From Betaproteobacteria bacterium (GTDB lineage: Bacteria > Pseudomonadota > Gammaproteobacteria > Burkholderiales > Burkholderiaceae_C), in contig JABCYW010000051.1 in assembly GCA_013289985.1 (NCBI GenBank), positions 1 through 36,759 on the forward strand: a stretch of DNA of 36,759 nt. The letters are read 5' to 3'. The position numbers were made by a program, and so were the translations under genes. The notes beneath the pieces are model-generated. The model saw only the letters and a list, made by a program, of their open reading frames with translations. It was not told the origin of the DNA and did no database searches. Shown here one piece after another: positions 7,283 through 16,736 of this stretch (positions are counted from its first letter, which is position 1; each line of letters starts with the position of its first letter).

Positions 7283-9424
7283 ATGTCCCGACATCCGCAG
7301 CTCAATCCGTTGGCCGCCGCGCTCGTCGCGGCCCTGCTCGTCGCCGCCGTGCCCGCCTCGGCCAAGGCGCCGGCCGTCTCCGGTGTGGTGCGAGGCGTCG
7401 GTGGCAAGGTCTACGCGCACGCCAAGGTCTGCATCGACCGCAACGGCAACGCGCGCTGCGATTCCAACGAGCCGGCGGTGTTTTCGGGCGCGGACGGCGG
7501 GTTCAGGCTGGCCGGCAGCGGCGCGCTCGTCGCGGAAGTCGGCAAGGGCGCGTTCCTGGTCGACGCGGCGGCGCACACGAAGGTGGCCGTGAAACGGGCG
7601 CTCGTGCTGAGAAGCCCCCAGGGCGTCGACGCGGGGGCGGTGGCGGTCGGGCCGCTGTCCACCGAGTTGCAGGCCCTCATCGACGCGTCCGGCGGCGCGA
7701 CCGCGCTGGCCGCCGCCGACGGGCAACTGAGGGCGCGGCTGGGCGTGTCCGATCCCGTCGTGGATGGCGGTTCGCCGGACAAGGACGGCGCCACGCTGGT
7801 GGCCGAACAGGAGGCCGTGATCGACCGCATCGCCGCCGCCGTCGCCGACACCGGCCGCAAGGACGACCTCGCCGCCGCGCTCGCCAGCCGGCTCGCGCTC
7901 GACCGCATCACCAATGTCGTCGTGATCTACGCCGAGAACCGCAGCTTCAACAACCTGTTCGCCAGCTTCCCCGGCGCCACGGGCGTGCCCGCCGCCGGCC
8001 CGGGCCGCAAGAAGGCCCCTGGCTACGCGCCGCAGCGCGATCGCGACGGCAGCGTGCTGCCCAAGCTGCCGCCGGCCTGGGGCGGCCTCACCGCGGCCGG
8101 CCAGCCCGTCACGGTCACGCAGGCCCAGACCACCAACGTGCTGCCCAACGCGCCGTTCCAGGTCGACTCGCCCACGCCCGCCTGGGGCACGCCGGTGCTC
8201 GCCAACACCATCATCACGCGCGACCTGTACCACCGGTTCTACGAGAACCAGATGCAGATCGACGGCGGCCTCAACGACAAGTTCGCCGCCTGGGGCGACT
8301 CCGGCGGCCTGGTGATGGGCTACTACGACGGCAGCCGCACGGCGATGTGGAAGGTGGCGCGCGACTACACGCTGGCCGACCGCTTCTTCCAGGGCGCGTT
8401 CGGCGGCTCGTACCTGAACCACCAGTACCTCGTGTGCGCCTGCGTGCCGGTTTATCCGGACGCCGACGCGAGCCCGGCCCATCCATCCATCACCGTGCTG
8501 CGCACCGACGCCGACGGCAAGTTCACGCCGGACCTCGCGCTGGCCGACAACTCTCCGGCGTCGGCGCTCGCCGGCCCGCCGGTGTTCAGGAAGAGCGGCA
8601 ACCTCACGCCCAAGGACTACTTCGGCGACGGCAGCTTCCACAGCGTCAACACGATGCAGCCGCCGTACCAGCCCAGCTACAACCCGCCCACGCCCGACGA
8701 CGCCACGGGCCTGTACGCCACGCCGCTGGAGCCCACCACGCTGCCGCCGCAGACGCAGGCGACCATCGGCGACCTGCTCACCGGCAAGGGTGTGGCGTGG
8801 ACATGGTATTCGGGTGGCTGGAACGCCGCGGCGGCCGACCGCACAAAGGTCTACGACGGCGATTCGGGCAACTTCCAGTCGCACCACCAGCCGTTCAACT
8901 ACTACGCGGCCTTCGACCCGAAGACGCATGCCGCCGACCGCGCCGCGCACCTGAAGGACTACGACGACCTCGTGGCCGCGGCCGCCGCCGGCACGCTGCC
9001 GCCGGTGGCGTTCTACAAGCCCGTCGGCAAGGACAACGAGCACCCCGGCTACGCGAGCGTGGCCGAGGGCGACGCCCACATCGCCGACCTGGTGGCCAGG
9101 CTGCAGGCGAGCCCGCAGTGGGCCCACATGCTGGTGGTGGTGACCTACGACGAGAACGGCGGCCAGTGGGACGAGGTGGCCCCGCCGAAGGGCGACCTCG
9201 TCGGCCCGGGCACGCGCATCCCCGCGATCATCATCTCGCCGTTCGCGCGCCGCGGCGCCGTCGACCACACGCCCTACGACACCGCCTCCATCCTGCGCTT
9301 CATCACGCACCGCTGGTCGCTGCCGGTGCTGCCCGGCATCCAGCTGCGCGACTCGTCGCTGCAGGCGCACGGACTGCCGCCGATGGGCGACCTCACCGCC
9401 GCGCTGGAGTTGCGCGCCCGCTGA
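7283..9424 (+). CDS. Exported AcpA-like phosphoesterase (acid phosphatase / phospholipase C superfamily)
   Basis: A 713-residue protein with a signal peptide at residues 1-27 (hydrophobic core AAALVAALLVAAVP, cleavage after ASA). Residues about 30-80 form a small beta domain with a calcium-loop-like CIDRNGNARCDSNEP. The phosphoesterase domain (PF04185 type) starts near 208 with VVVIYAENRSF, where Glu218 and Asn219 are expected metal ligands. GGSYLNHQ further on resembles the segment around the nucleophile of Francisella AcpA as I recall it. TYDENGG and PAIIISPFARRG close the domain. It should hydrolyse phosphate esters or phospholipids in the periplasm or outside the cell. The start is supported by GAGAGGA at 7273-7279. 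Its TGA overlaps the ATG of the peroxidase gene by one base (TGATG), so the two are probably made together. Substrate is uncertain. Confidence 0.9.
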   Translation: MSRHPQLNPLAAALVAALLVAAVPASAKAPAVSGVVRGVGGKVYAHAKVCIDRNGNARCDSNEPAVFSGADGGFRLAGSGALVAEVGKGAFLVDAAAHTKVAVKRALVLRSPQGVDAGAVAVGPLSTELQALIDASGGATALAAADGQLRARLGVSDPVVDGGSPDKDGATLVAEQEAVIDRIAAAVADTGRKDDLAAALASRLALDRITNVVVIYAENRSFNNLFASFPGATGVPAAGPGRKKAPGYAPQRDRDGSVLPKLPPAWGGLTAAGQPVTVTQAQTTNVLPNAPFQVDSPTPAWGTPVLANTIITRDLYHRFYENQMQIDGGLNDKFAAWGDSGGLVMGYYDGSRTAMWKVARDYTLADRFFQGAFGGSYLNHQYLVCACVPVYPDADASPAHPSITVLRTDADGKFTPDLALADNSPASALAGPPVFRKSGNLTPKDYFGDGSFHSVNTMQPPYQPSYNPPTPDDATGLYATPLEPTTLPPQTQATIGDLLTGKGVAWTWYSGGWNAAAADRTKVYDGDSGNFQSHHQPFNYYAAFDPKTHAADRAAHLKDYDDLVAAAAAGTLPPVAFYKPVGKDNEHPGYASVAEGDAHIADLVARLQASPQWAHMLVVVTYDENGGQWDEVAPPKGDLVGPGTRIPAIIISPFARRGAVDHTPYDTASILRFITHRWSLPVLPGIQLRDSSLQAHGLPPMGDLTAALELRAR

Positions 9425-10695
9425 TGCGACCCGCGCGAGCGCTGGTGCGCGGCGCCGTTGCGGCGCTCGCGCTGTCGACGGCGTTCGCTGGCGCCGCCGA
9501 GCCCGGGCCGCGCGCGTACGGCGATCGCCCGAGCGTCGCGCAGCTCACCGCGCTGGGCCGCGCCATGTTCAACGACCCCGGCCTGTCGGCCGGCGGCCGG
9601 CTGGCGTGCGCGAGCTGCCACGACCCCGCGACGGCGTTCGGTCCGAACGCGCACACGCCCAGCCCGTTCGCCGACGCCGACCCCGGGCACGCGGGCACGC
9701 GCGCGATCCCCTCGCTGCGGTACGCGCAGTTCGCCGGCCGCTTCACCGAGCACACGGTCGACGACGAGGAGACCCACGGCGCGGATGGCGGCCCCACCGG
9801 CGGCTTCACCTGGGACGGGCGCGCGGACACCGCGCGCGAGCAGGCGCGCATCCCGCTGTTCGATGCGCGGGAGATGGGCAACGCCGACGAGGCCGCCTTG
9901 GCGCGGCGGGTGGCCGCGGCGCCGTACGCGGCGCGGTTCCGCCAGGCCTTCAGCCCGCCCGGCTGCGACGTGTTCGGCGACGCGAAGCAGGTGGTGGCGT
10001 GGGTGGCGCTGGCCTTCGAGGTCTACGAGCAGGCGCCGGAGTTCGCGCCCTTCGACAGCCGCTACGACCGCTTCCTGGCCGGCCGCGCGACGCTGTCGCC
10101 GGCCGAGCGGCGCGGGCTGGCGCTGTACCGCGACGCGGCCAAGGGCAACTGCGAGACCTGCCATCCGAGCCGGCGCAGTTCCAGCGGGCGCGCGCCGCTG
10201 TTCACCGACGCGGGCTTCATCGCCGTGGGAGCGCCGCGGCGCGCCGATCTGCCGCCGCTGGACCCGTCGTTGCGGTCGCCGGTGGCGTCGCGGGCCCGCG
10301 GCGCCGAAGTCGACCTGGGGCTGTGCCGCGCGGGCCGCACGGGCCTCGCCGACGACCCGAGCTTCTGCGGCCGCTTTCGCACGCCCACGCTGCGCAACGT
10401 GGCGCTGCGCGCGAGCTTCTTCCACAACGGCTCGGTGCATTCGCTGCGCGACGCCGTGGCGTTCTACGCGACGCGCGACACCGATCCCGCGCGCTGGTAT
10501 CCGCGGCGCGCGGACGGCGGCGTGCACGCCTACGACGACCTGCCGCCCGGGAGCGTGCCCTACGTCGATCGCGAGGTGCCGTTCGAGCCGCTGCCCGACG
10601 GCCGTCCGCGGCTGGACGACGCCGAGATCGACGACCTCGTCGCCTTCCTGCGGACGCTGACCGACGCGGACGCCGCGCCGGCCGCGGCCCGCTGA
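9424..10695 (+). CDS. Di-heme cytochrome c peroxidase family protein
   Basis: A 423-residue exported protein of the bacterial cytochrome c peroxidase/MauG superfamily. A signal peptide covers residues 1-25 (VAALALSTAFAGAAE). Two heme c attachment sites are visible, CASCH at 62-66 and CETCH at 243-247. The conserved FRTPTLRNVALRASFFHNG lies near 318-336, close to the second heme domain. Two extra cysteines (C301, C315) sit in a loop just before it. The enzyme would reduce hydrogen peroxide or oxidise another substrate in the periplasm. It is translationally coupled to the upstream phosphoesterase. It ends only 4 bases from the convergent lipoprotein gene, with no terminator hairpin in that gap. 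Whether it is a true peroxidase or a MauG-like oxidase cannot be told from the motifs. Confidence 0.92.
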   Translation: MRPARALVRGAVAALALSTAFAGAAEPGPRAYGDRPSVAQLTALGRAMFNDPGLSAGGRLACASCHDPATAFGPNAHTPSPFADADPGHAGTRAIPSLRYAQFAGRFTEHTVDDEETHGADGGPTGGFTWDGRADTAREQARIPLFDAREMGNADEAALARRVAAAPYAARFRQAFSPPGCDVFGDAKQVVAWVALAFEVYEQAPEFAPFDSRYDRFLAGRATLSPAERRGLALYRDAAKGNCETCHPSRRSSSGRAPLFTDAGFIAVGAPRRADLPPLDPSLRSPVASRARGAEVDLGLCRAGRTGLADDPSFCGRFRTPTLRNVALRASFFHNGSVHSLRDAVAFYATRDTDPARWYPRRADGGVHAYDDLPPGSVPYVDREVPFEPLPDGRPRLDDAEIDDLVAFLRTLTDADAAPAAAR

Positions 10696-10699
10696 ACGC

Positions 10700-11995
10700 T
10701 CAGTTCTCCGACGAGGTCTTGATCGCGCTGGACGCGCCCACCGCCACGAACTTGCCGTTGCCGTAGGTCACGCCGTCGAGCGCGGCGGCGCCGGCCTCGT
10801 TGCGCGCCGTCCAGGTGATGCCGTCGGGGCTCGTCTCGATGCCGTTGTCGCCCACGACCACGATCAGCCCGAACGGCGACGCGCCGACCGCGCGCAACGC
10901 GCCCGAGATCTGCGAGGCCGGGGGCGTCGTCCAGGTCGAACCGTTGACGCTCGTCGTGATGATGCCGTTGTCGCCCACCGCCACGAACATGCTGCCGGTC
11001 CAGGCGACGCCGTGCAGGTTGATCGGCGTGCCGTTGATCACGACCACCTGGCCGGACGACCAGGTGGTGCCGTCCGGGCTCGCCGTGATGTAGCCGGCGT
11101 CGCCCACGCCGACGTAGTGGCCGTTGCCGTACGCGCCGGCGTTCAGGGTGCCCGCGGTGGTGGTCGCGAGCGTCGTCCACGTCATGCCGTCGGTGCTCGA
11201 ATAGAGCTTGCCGCCCTCGCCGAGGCCGACGACCTTCGTGCCCACGATCAGGCCATGCAGCGGCGTCGTGCCCGAGGGCAGGGTGCCCGCGGTCCACGTG
11301 CTGCCGTCGGTGCTCCAGGCCGCCGCGCCGGCGGATGCGACCGTGCCGACCGCGACATAGGTGCCGTTCAGGTGCCCGATCGCGTACGCCTTGGGCGACG
11401 TGCCCGAGAACACGGTGACGGGCGTCCACGTGGCGGCGTCGCTGCTCGCGAGCGCGGCGCCCGTGTCGGACACGGCCACGTACTTGCCGTCGTCGTAGTC
11501 CACGCCCAGCAGGTTGCCCGCGGACGGGGCGGCGACGTTGATCCAGCTCGCCCCGGCGATCGGCGTGACGACGACCGCGATGGACGTCGTCTGCGTGGTG
11601 GCGCCCGTCAGTGCGGTGGAAATAGTTACCGTCGTGTTTGCAGTGAGGCTGCCGGTGGCGGGCGGCGTGTACACCACGCTCGTGCCCGAGCTGGCGCTCA
11701 GCGAGCCGGCGCCGTTCAGCGTCCAGGTGGGCGTGGCGCTGCTGTTGGCCACCGTCGCGGTCAGGGTGACCGTGGTGCCGCCGGGGCTCGTCGTGCTGCC
11801 GGAGGCCGCCACGCTGAGCGAGGCCGCGGGCGACGGCGCGGGGGTCGGCGTCGGCGTCGGCGCCGGGGCCGGCGTTGGCGAGCCGCCGCCACCGCCGCCG
11901 CCGCAGGCAGTGAGCACCAGGGGCAGGGCCGCCACGGCCGCATAGAGACGCAGCCACGATTTATCGGAGCTCGCACCGGAGCGGGAAGTGGTCAT
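10700..11995 (-). CDS. Lipoprotein with Ig-like domain and beta-propeller-type repeats
   Basis: A 431-residue predicted lipoprotein with no named function that I recognise. The lipobox is LTAC with the modified Cys near residue 31, followed by a poly-Gly run and a Pro/Thr-rich linker (about 38-57). Residues about 58-145 are a Ser/Thr-rich beta domain resembling bacterial Ig-like folds. From about 150 to the end there are repeated units of roughly 40-45 residues with the pattern YGNGKFVAVG, then a small residue, then TSxDGxTWT. These are typical of BNR/YCF48-like or sialidase-like propeller blades. It is probably anchored to the outer membrane and binds a partner or polymer. The ATG has AAAGGA 8 bases upstream. 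It lies 121 bases downstream of argF on the same strand and may be read from that operon or from its own promoter. Confidence 0.85.
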   Translation of the reverse strand: MTTSRSGASSDKSWLRLYAAVAALPLVLTACGGGGGGGSPTPAPAPTPTPTPAPSPAASLSVAASGSTTSPGGTTVTLTATVANSSATPTWTLNGAGSLSASSGTSVVYTPPATGSLTANTTVTISTALTGATTQTTSIAVVVTPIAGASWINVAAPSAGNLLGVDYDDGKYVAVSDTGAALASSDAATWTPVTVFSGTSPKAYAIGHLNGTYVAVGTVASAGAAAWSTDGSTWTAGTLPSGTTPLHGLIVGTKVVGLGEGGKLYSSTDGMTWTTLATTTAGTLNAGAYGNGHYVGVGDAGYITASPDGTTWSSGQVVVINGTPINLHGVAWTGSMFVAVGDNGIITTSVNGSTWTTPPASQISGALRAVGASPFGLIVVVGDNGIETSPDGITWTARNEAGAAALDGVTYGNGKFVAVGASSAIKTSSEN

Positions 11996-12116
11996 GACAG
12001 TTCCTTTGAATCGGGCGCTCGACGGCGAGCTCCTCTGGGTGCGGCAATGGCATTCGTTGTGCCCAGCGGCCCCCGATCCAGGGTTACTGCGGATGCGTCA
12101 GCTCATCGGGAAACGC

Positions 12117-13045
<929 letters not shown>

Positions 13046-13049
<4 letters not shown>

Positions 13050-14242
13050 GCCTGCTCCGCCAGGAAAGTCTTGATGATCGGCGCGAGCCTGGCCACCGTC
13101 TCGTCGGCCTCGGCCGCCGTGAAGATCAGCGGCGGCACCAGGCGCACCACGGTGTCCGCGGTGACGCTCAGCAGCAGGCCGGCGTCGGCCGCGCGCGTGA
13201 GGATCACGCCGCAGGGCTTCGCCAGCTCGATGCCGATCATCAGGCCCTCGCCGCGCACTTCCACCACGCCGTCGACGCCGGCGAGCTCGCGCCGAAGCGC
13301 GGCGCGCAGGCGCTCGCCCACGTCCTCGGCGTTCTTCATCAGGCCTTCGGACTCGATCAGTTCGAGCGTGGTGACCGCCGCGCGCATGGCCAGCGGGTTG
13401 CCGCCGAAGGTGCTGCCGTGGTTGCCGGGGCCGAGCACGCCGCTGGCCTTCTCGCCGACCACCAGCGCGCCGACGGGCACGCCCGAGCCCAGGCCCTTGG
13501 CCAGGCTCATCACGTCGGGCTGGATGCCGGCCCACTGGTACGCGAACCACTTGCCGGTGCGCGCGACGCCGCACTGCACCTCGTCGAGCATCAGCAGCCA
13601 GCCCTGCTCGTCGCAGACGGCGCGCAGCTCGCGCAGGTAGTCGTTGCGGGCCGGGTTGATGCCGCCTTCGCCCTGCACGGGCTCCAGCAGCACGGCGACG
13701 ACGTTCGTGTGCGACCTCGCGATCTCGCGCACCGCGGCGGCGTCGTTGAACGGCACGCGCACGAAGCCCTCCACCAGCGGGCCGAAGCCGGCCTGGATCT
13801 TCGGGTTGCCGGTGGCCGACAGCGTGGCCAGCGAGCGGCCGTGGAAGGCGCGCTCGCACACGATGATCTCGGGGCGCTCCACGCCCTTGTCGTGGCCGTA
13901 CTTGCGCGCCAGCTTGATGGCGGCCTCGTTGGCCTCCAGGCCGGTGGAGCAGAAGAAGGCGGACGCCAGGCCGGAGCGCTCGCACAGCATCGTGGCGAGT
14001 GTCTCCTGCAGCGGCACCTGGTAGTAGTTGGACGAATGGATGAGCTTGCCGGCCTGGTCGGCGATGGCGGCCACCAGCACCGGGTGGGCGTGGCCCAGCG
14101 TGTTGACGGCGATGCCGCCCAGGGCGTCCAGGTACTCGCGGCCGTCGGTGTCCCAGACTCGGCTGCCTCGGCCGTGCGACAACGCGAACGGCAGGCGGCC
14201 GTAGGTGTTCATCACATGGGGCATGGCGGCGGGCTGGGTCAT
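13046..14242 (-). CDS. argD: Acetylornithine aminotransferase
   Basis: A 398-residue PLP-dependent class III aminotransferase. It converts N-acetylglutamate semialdehyde to N-acetylornithine and may also act in lysine synthesis. Visible landmarks are the substrate-region GIAVNTLGHAHP near 43-54, STGLEANEAAIKLAR near 99-113, LLEPVQGEGG near 185-194, Asp220 in MLDEVQ, and the PLP lysine Lys249 in SLAKGLGSG. AGGAG precedes the ATG. The stop overlaps the argF start (ATGA), so the two proteins are probably coupled. A terminator-like hairpin with a T tract sits about 29 bases upstream of the start, which suggests control of readthrough into the operon. Assignment is firm, although GabT/ArgD-like relatives share these motifs; the argF linkage supports argD. 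Confidence 0.96.
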
Positions 14243-14270
14243 CGCGGGTGGCTCCTGTCGAGTTCCGGGG

Positions 14271-14338
14271 AAACAAAAGGCCGGCGGTCGGGTTGCTTCA
14301 CGCGCCCAACAGGTGCCGGCCAGGGGAAAAACATTCTA
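14271..14338 (-). promoter_or_regulatory. argD leader: candidate promoter and terminator-like (attenuator) hairpin
   Basis: Read on the minus strand, a TAGAAT box (14338-14333) is followed about 12 bases later by GGCCGGC (14321-14315), a roughly 29-base loop, GCCGGCC (14285-14279) and then TTTTGTTT (14278-14271). Inside the loop GTTGGG and CCCGAC can pair with one wobble and lengthen the stem. The structure ends 28 bases before the argD ATG. It has the form of an intrinsic terminator placed inside a short leader. No good -35 box, leader peptide or alternative antiterminator was identified, so regulation is inferred from placement alone. Confidence 0.5.
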
Positions 14339-14443
14339 AAGGCCCGTGGATTGCGCGGGCGTGAACCTGCTTGGTAACCCACATGATTGGTGCGATGCAG
14401 CAGCGCAAGGCACAATACAAGGTTCCCCGTCCACCCGACATCA

Positions 14444-14788
14444 ATGAACCCGGCTCAACCCCGTCAATTCTTCATCCAGGGCCAGACCCTGGACGGGCGC
14501 ACGTTCCGCCCGAGCGACTGGGCGGAACGGCTGGCGGGCGCGATGTCGTGCTTCCGCCCCGGCGGCGCGAAGGGCGGGATCGGCTCGTTCATCGGCTATT
14601 CGCCGTACTGCGTGCCGCGGCTGATCAACAACGTCAAGAACGTGATCGTCGACGAACGGCTGAAGGCGCTCGAGCCCATGGCCTGGGACTTCGTCATGAA
14701 CTTCGCGCGCGACAACAAGCTGCAGGTCGTCGAGGGCTCGCTGCGGCCAGACGGCACCGTCGAGCCGACGCCCAAGCCGGCCGGCTGA
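14444..14788 (+). CDS. DUF3579 family protein
   Basis: A 114-residue protein of the DUF3579 family (PF12112), which is largely confined to betaproteobacteria and has no known function. The sequence has FFIQGQTLDGRTFRPSDWAERLAG at its start (given here as a split description), a Gly-rich SCFRPGGAKGG, then YSPYCVPR and KALEPMAWDFVMNFARDN near 83-100. No signal peptide or membrane segment is seen. The frame stays open upstream, but the ATG at 14444 gives the usual family start MNPAQPRQFF; its ribosome site is weak. It is divergent from argD-argF, and its end faces the rpsT gene. A nested inverted repeat lies 7 bases after its stop. Confidence 0.87.
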   Translation: MNPAQPRQFFIQGQTLDGRTFRPSDWAERLAGAMSCFRPGGAKGGIGSFIGYSPYCVPRLINNVKNVIVDERLKALEPMAWDFVMNFARDNKLQVVEGSLRPDGTVEPTPKPAG

Positions 14789-14794
14789 TTCATG

Positions 14795-14857
14795 GGTGCC
14801 AGGTCTTGCCTGGCAACCTTGCCCGCGTGCGGGAGTTGCCAGGCAAGACCTGGCACC
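14795..14857. repeat. REP-like nested inverted repeat (head-to-head pair)
   Basis: A perfect 23-base inverted repeat has arms 14795-14817 and 14835-14857 around a 17-base centre. Each arm is itself a palindrome: TGCCAGG-TCTTG-CCTGGCA in the left arm and TGCCAGG-CAAGA-CCTGGCA in the right arm. The centre also holds CCCGC-GT-GCGGG. The DNA or RNA can thus fold as one long hairpin or as two small hairpins. This is how paired REP/BIME elements look. It sits in the 3' region between DUF3579 and rpsT, with no T tract, so it is not a classic terminator. Confidence 0.8.
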
Positions 14858-14888
14858 GCTTTGGGCATTGCATTGGCTTGCGCCCAGT

Positions 14889-14911
14889 AAAAAAGGCTCC
14901 CGAAGGAGCCT
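14889..14911 (-). terminator. Rho-independent terminator of rpsT
   Basis: On the minus strand AGGCTCC-TTCG-GGAGCCT (14911-14894) is a perfect 7-base stem with a stable TTCG loop, followed by a run of T (14894-14889). It starts 27 bases after the rpsT stop. Confidence 0.9.
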
Positions 14912-14938
14912 CTCTTACTTTCCACCCGGAAAACCGCT

Positions 14939-15247
14939 TCAGGCGGCGGCAGGGGCAGCCAGGGCCTTGACCTTGGCAGCCAGACGGCTCTTGTGGCGAG
15001 CGGCCTTGTTCTTGTGGAACAGACCCTTGTCGGCGATCGAGTCGATCGTCTTCTGGGCGGACTTGAACAGATCGGCGGCCTTCGCGGTATCACCGGCGGC
15101 GACGGCCTTCTGGACGTTCTTGATGACGGTGCGGAACTTGGAACGCAGCGACGAGTTGTGCGCGTTCAGCTTCACGTCCTGACGGGCGCGCTTGCGGCCC
15201 GAGGCAAGACGGACGGTGCGCTTCTTGGCTTTGGAAGAGGTTGCCAT
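14939..15247 (-). CDS. rpsT: 30S ribosomal protein S20
   Basis: A 102-residue basic protein of the 30S subunit that binds 16S rRNA early in assembly. It has the family pattern: [12 protein letters not shown] at the start, [23 protein letters not shown] in the first half (split by description), and [22 protein letters not shown] near the end. The ATG at 15247 matches the universal S20 start, although the frame stays open further upstream. GGAG lies 12 bases before it, a rather long spacing. The protein is about 15 residues longer than E. coli S20 because of an Ala-rich tail ending AAPAAA. A TATGAT box upstream and a strong terminator downstream suggest a single-gene transcript. S20 is autoregulated in E. 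coli; nothing here shows that directly. Confidence 0.98.
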   Translation of the reverse strand: MATSSKAKKRTVRLASGRKRARQDVKLNAHNSSLRSKFRTVIKNVQKAVAAGDTAKAADLFKSAQKTIDSIADKGLFHKNKAARHKSRLAAKVKALAAPAAA

Positions 15248-15283
15248 TTGGTATTTGTGCTCCGGGTGGGAGAAAAGTCTTCG

Positions 15284-15289
15284 ATCATA
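15284..15289 (-). promoter_or_regulatory. Candidate -10 box of the rpsT promoter
   Basis: TATGAT on the minus strand lies about 37 bases upstream of the rpsT ATG, giving a leader of roughly 30 bases. The -35 region at the expected spacing is not close to TTGACA. The gene has its own terminator and a divergent-free upstream gap, so a promoter is expected here. Confidence 0.45.
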
Positions 15290-15397
15290 CCATGCACTCC
15301 AGCGAAATGCACGTCCCTCGATGCAAATCAACTGGACGGACACCCAGTGGGCGGTCTCCCGCCGCGGCCGATGCCCGGCGTTCGCGGCTCGACAAGA

Positions 15398-15429
15398 GGC
15401 GTTTCGCGCGTCGATCGGCGCGAAACGCC
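15398..15429 (-). terminator. Hairpin after the TIGR03118-type gene, possible terminator
   Basis: A perfect 12-base inverted repeat: GGCGTTTCGCGC at 15398-15409 and GCGCGAAACGCC at 15418-15429, with an 8-base loop. It begins 22 bases after the stop of the minus-strand gene ending at 15452. The tail on the minus strand (CTCTTGTCG) is poor in T, so termination may be weak or factor-assisted. Confidence 0.55.
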
Positions 15430-15451
15430 CCATGGAAACGCCGGCGCTGCG

Positions 15452-16630
15452 TCAGTTCTTGTCGATCCGCCCGTACAGCCCGTGCGCCTCGTTGCCGGGA
15501 CCGGCGGTGTAGAACAGCGTAGTGCTCGGCTGGCTGTTCAGGTCGTTGCCGAACTGCAGCGCCCACAGCCCCGGCACGACGATGGGCGTGCCGTCGTTGT
15601 TGCTGAGCGTGCCCGCCATCGCGCCCGTGGCCGGGTCGTAGACGTTGATCTTGCCGTCGCCGAAGTTGCCCACCAGCAGCATGTTGGCGAACTTGCCGAA
15701 GCCCGCCGGCGCCAGCGCCACGCCCCAGGGCGCGTTGAGCGCGCCGCCGATGGCCACCAGGTGCTGCTGCAGGTTGCCCTGCAGGTCGAACACGTCGAGC
15801 AGGCCCAGGCCGGCGCCGGGGTTGTCGCGGCCGGTGGTGGTGTTGCGCTGCGCGTACGTGACGTAGACCTTGCCGCCGATCTGCTGGATGCCGAACGGCG
15901 CGTAGCCGGCCGGCAGGGACGCGTCGACGAAGCCGCCCGTGGTGGCGACCGGCGCGAACGTGCCGTCCAGCGTCACCACCGCGCCGTGCGCGAAGTCGGC
16001 GGCGTAGAGCATGGTGCCGCCGCCGCCCGTGGTGATCGCCAGGCCGGTGAAGCTGTCGCCGGCGGCGCTGTCGTCCACGATGGTGAACGAGTGCGTGCCG
16101 TCGACGCCGGGCGACCAGGCCGAGATCTGCCCCTGCAGCGTGGCGAAGATGAAGGGCGCGACGCCGCTGACGCCGGACTCGGTGATGGAGAACGCGCCGC
16201 TGCCGTTGTAGACGATGCCCGACGGATTGCCTTGATTCAGCGTGACCACGAGCGACTGCGCCACGCCGTTGCCGTCGTACAGCGTCGACGTGCCCGTGCC
16301 CGCGTTGGCGATCCACGAGAAGCCCGTCGGGTTGAACGCGAGGCCCCACGCGTTGACGAGGTTCGCGTCGTGGTGCAGCGCCAGCGTGGCCGCCGTGTCG
16401 CTCACGAGCGCGTTGGCCACGTAGTTGCCGCCGCCGGCGCCGCCGAAGGTGGTGCCCGTGGGCGTGCAGGTGGTCATGCCGTAGGAATTGGTGGTGCAGT
16501 TCTGGCCGCCGCCCGAGGTGGGTTGCGTCGTCATGCCGCCGCTGCCGCCGCCGCCGCAGGCCGCGAGCAGGGCGCCGGTGGCGATGGCGAGGGCGAAGGG
16601 CAGGGGACGGGGGGTGCTGGAAAGGGTCAT
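15452..16630 (-). CDS. TIGR03118 family lipoprotein (beta-propeller)
   Basis: A 392-residue predicted lipoprotein. The signal peptide ends in the lipobox LLAAC (Cys near 25), followed by Gly- and Thr-rich spacer sequence. The rest resembles the TIGR03118 family, an uncharacterised group of propeller-like proteins. Recognisable pieces are NLVNAWGLAFNPTGFSWIA near 90-108, a YNGSGAF segment, ALNAPWGVALAP, VGNFGDGKINVYDP, and the end block LWALQFGND with FYTAGPGNEAHGLYGRID. It should sit on the outer membrane facing the periplasm or the outside. Two Cys residues in the linker (NCTTN and TTCTP) could form a disulfide. It follows the porin-like gene by 106 bases on the same strand and is followed by a 12-base hairpin. 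Biochemical role unknown. Confidence 0.85.
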   Translation of the reverse strand: MTLSSTPRPLPFALAIATGALLAACGGGGSGGMTTQPTSGGGQNCTTNSYGMTTCTPTGTTFGGAGGGNYVANALVSDTAATLALHHDANLVNAWGLAFNPTGFSWIANAGTGTSTLYDGNGVAQSLVVTLNQGNPSGIVYNGSGAFSITESGVSGVAPFIFATLQGQISAWSPGVDGTHSFTIVDDSAAGDSFTGLAITTGGGGTMLYAADFAHGAVVTLDGTFAPVATTGGFVDASLPAGYAPFGIQQIGGKVYVTYAQRNTTTGRDNPGAGLGLLDVFDLQGNLQQHLVAIGGALNAPWGVALAPAGFGKFANMLLVGNFGDGKINVYDPATGAMAGTLSNNDGTPIVVPGLWALQFGNDLNSQPSTTLFYTAGPGNEAHGLYGRIDKN

Positions 16631-16736
16631 GGTCTCGGCTCCTGGTGTTCGGATGCGACGCGGATTGCAGCGCCTGCACGTGGATGCCGGAGGGAGCCGG
16701 ACCGGTTCATCTCCGGGCCGCCCGATCGAGACGAAT

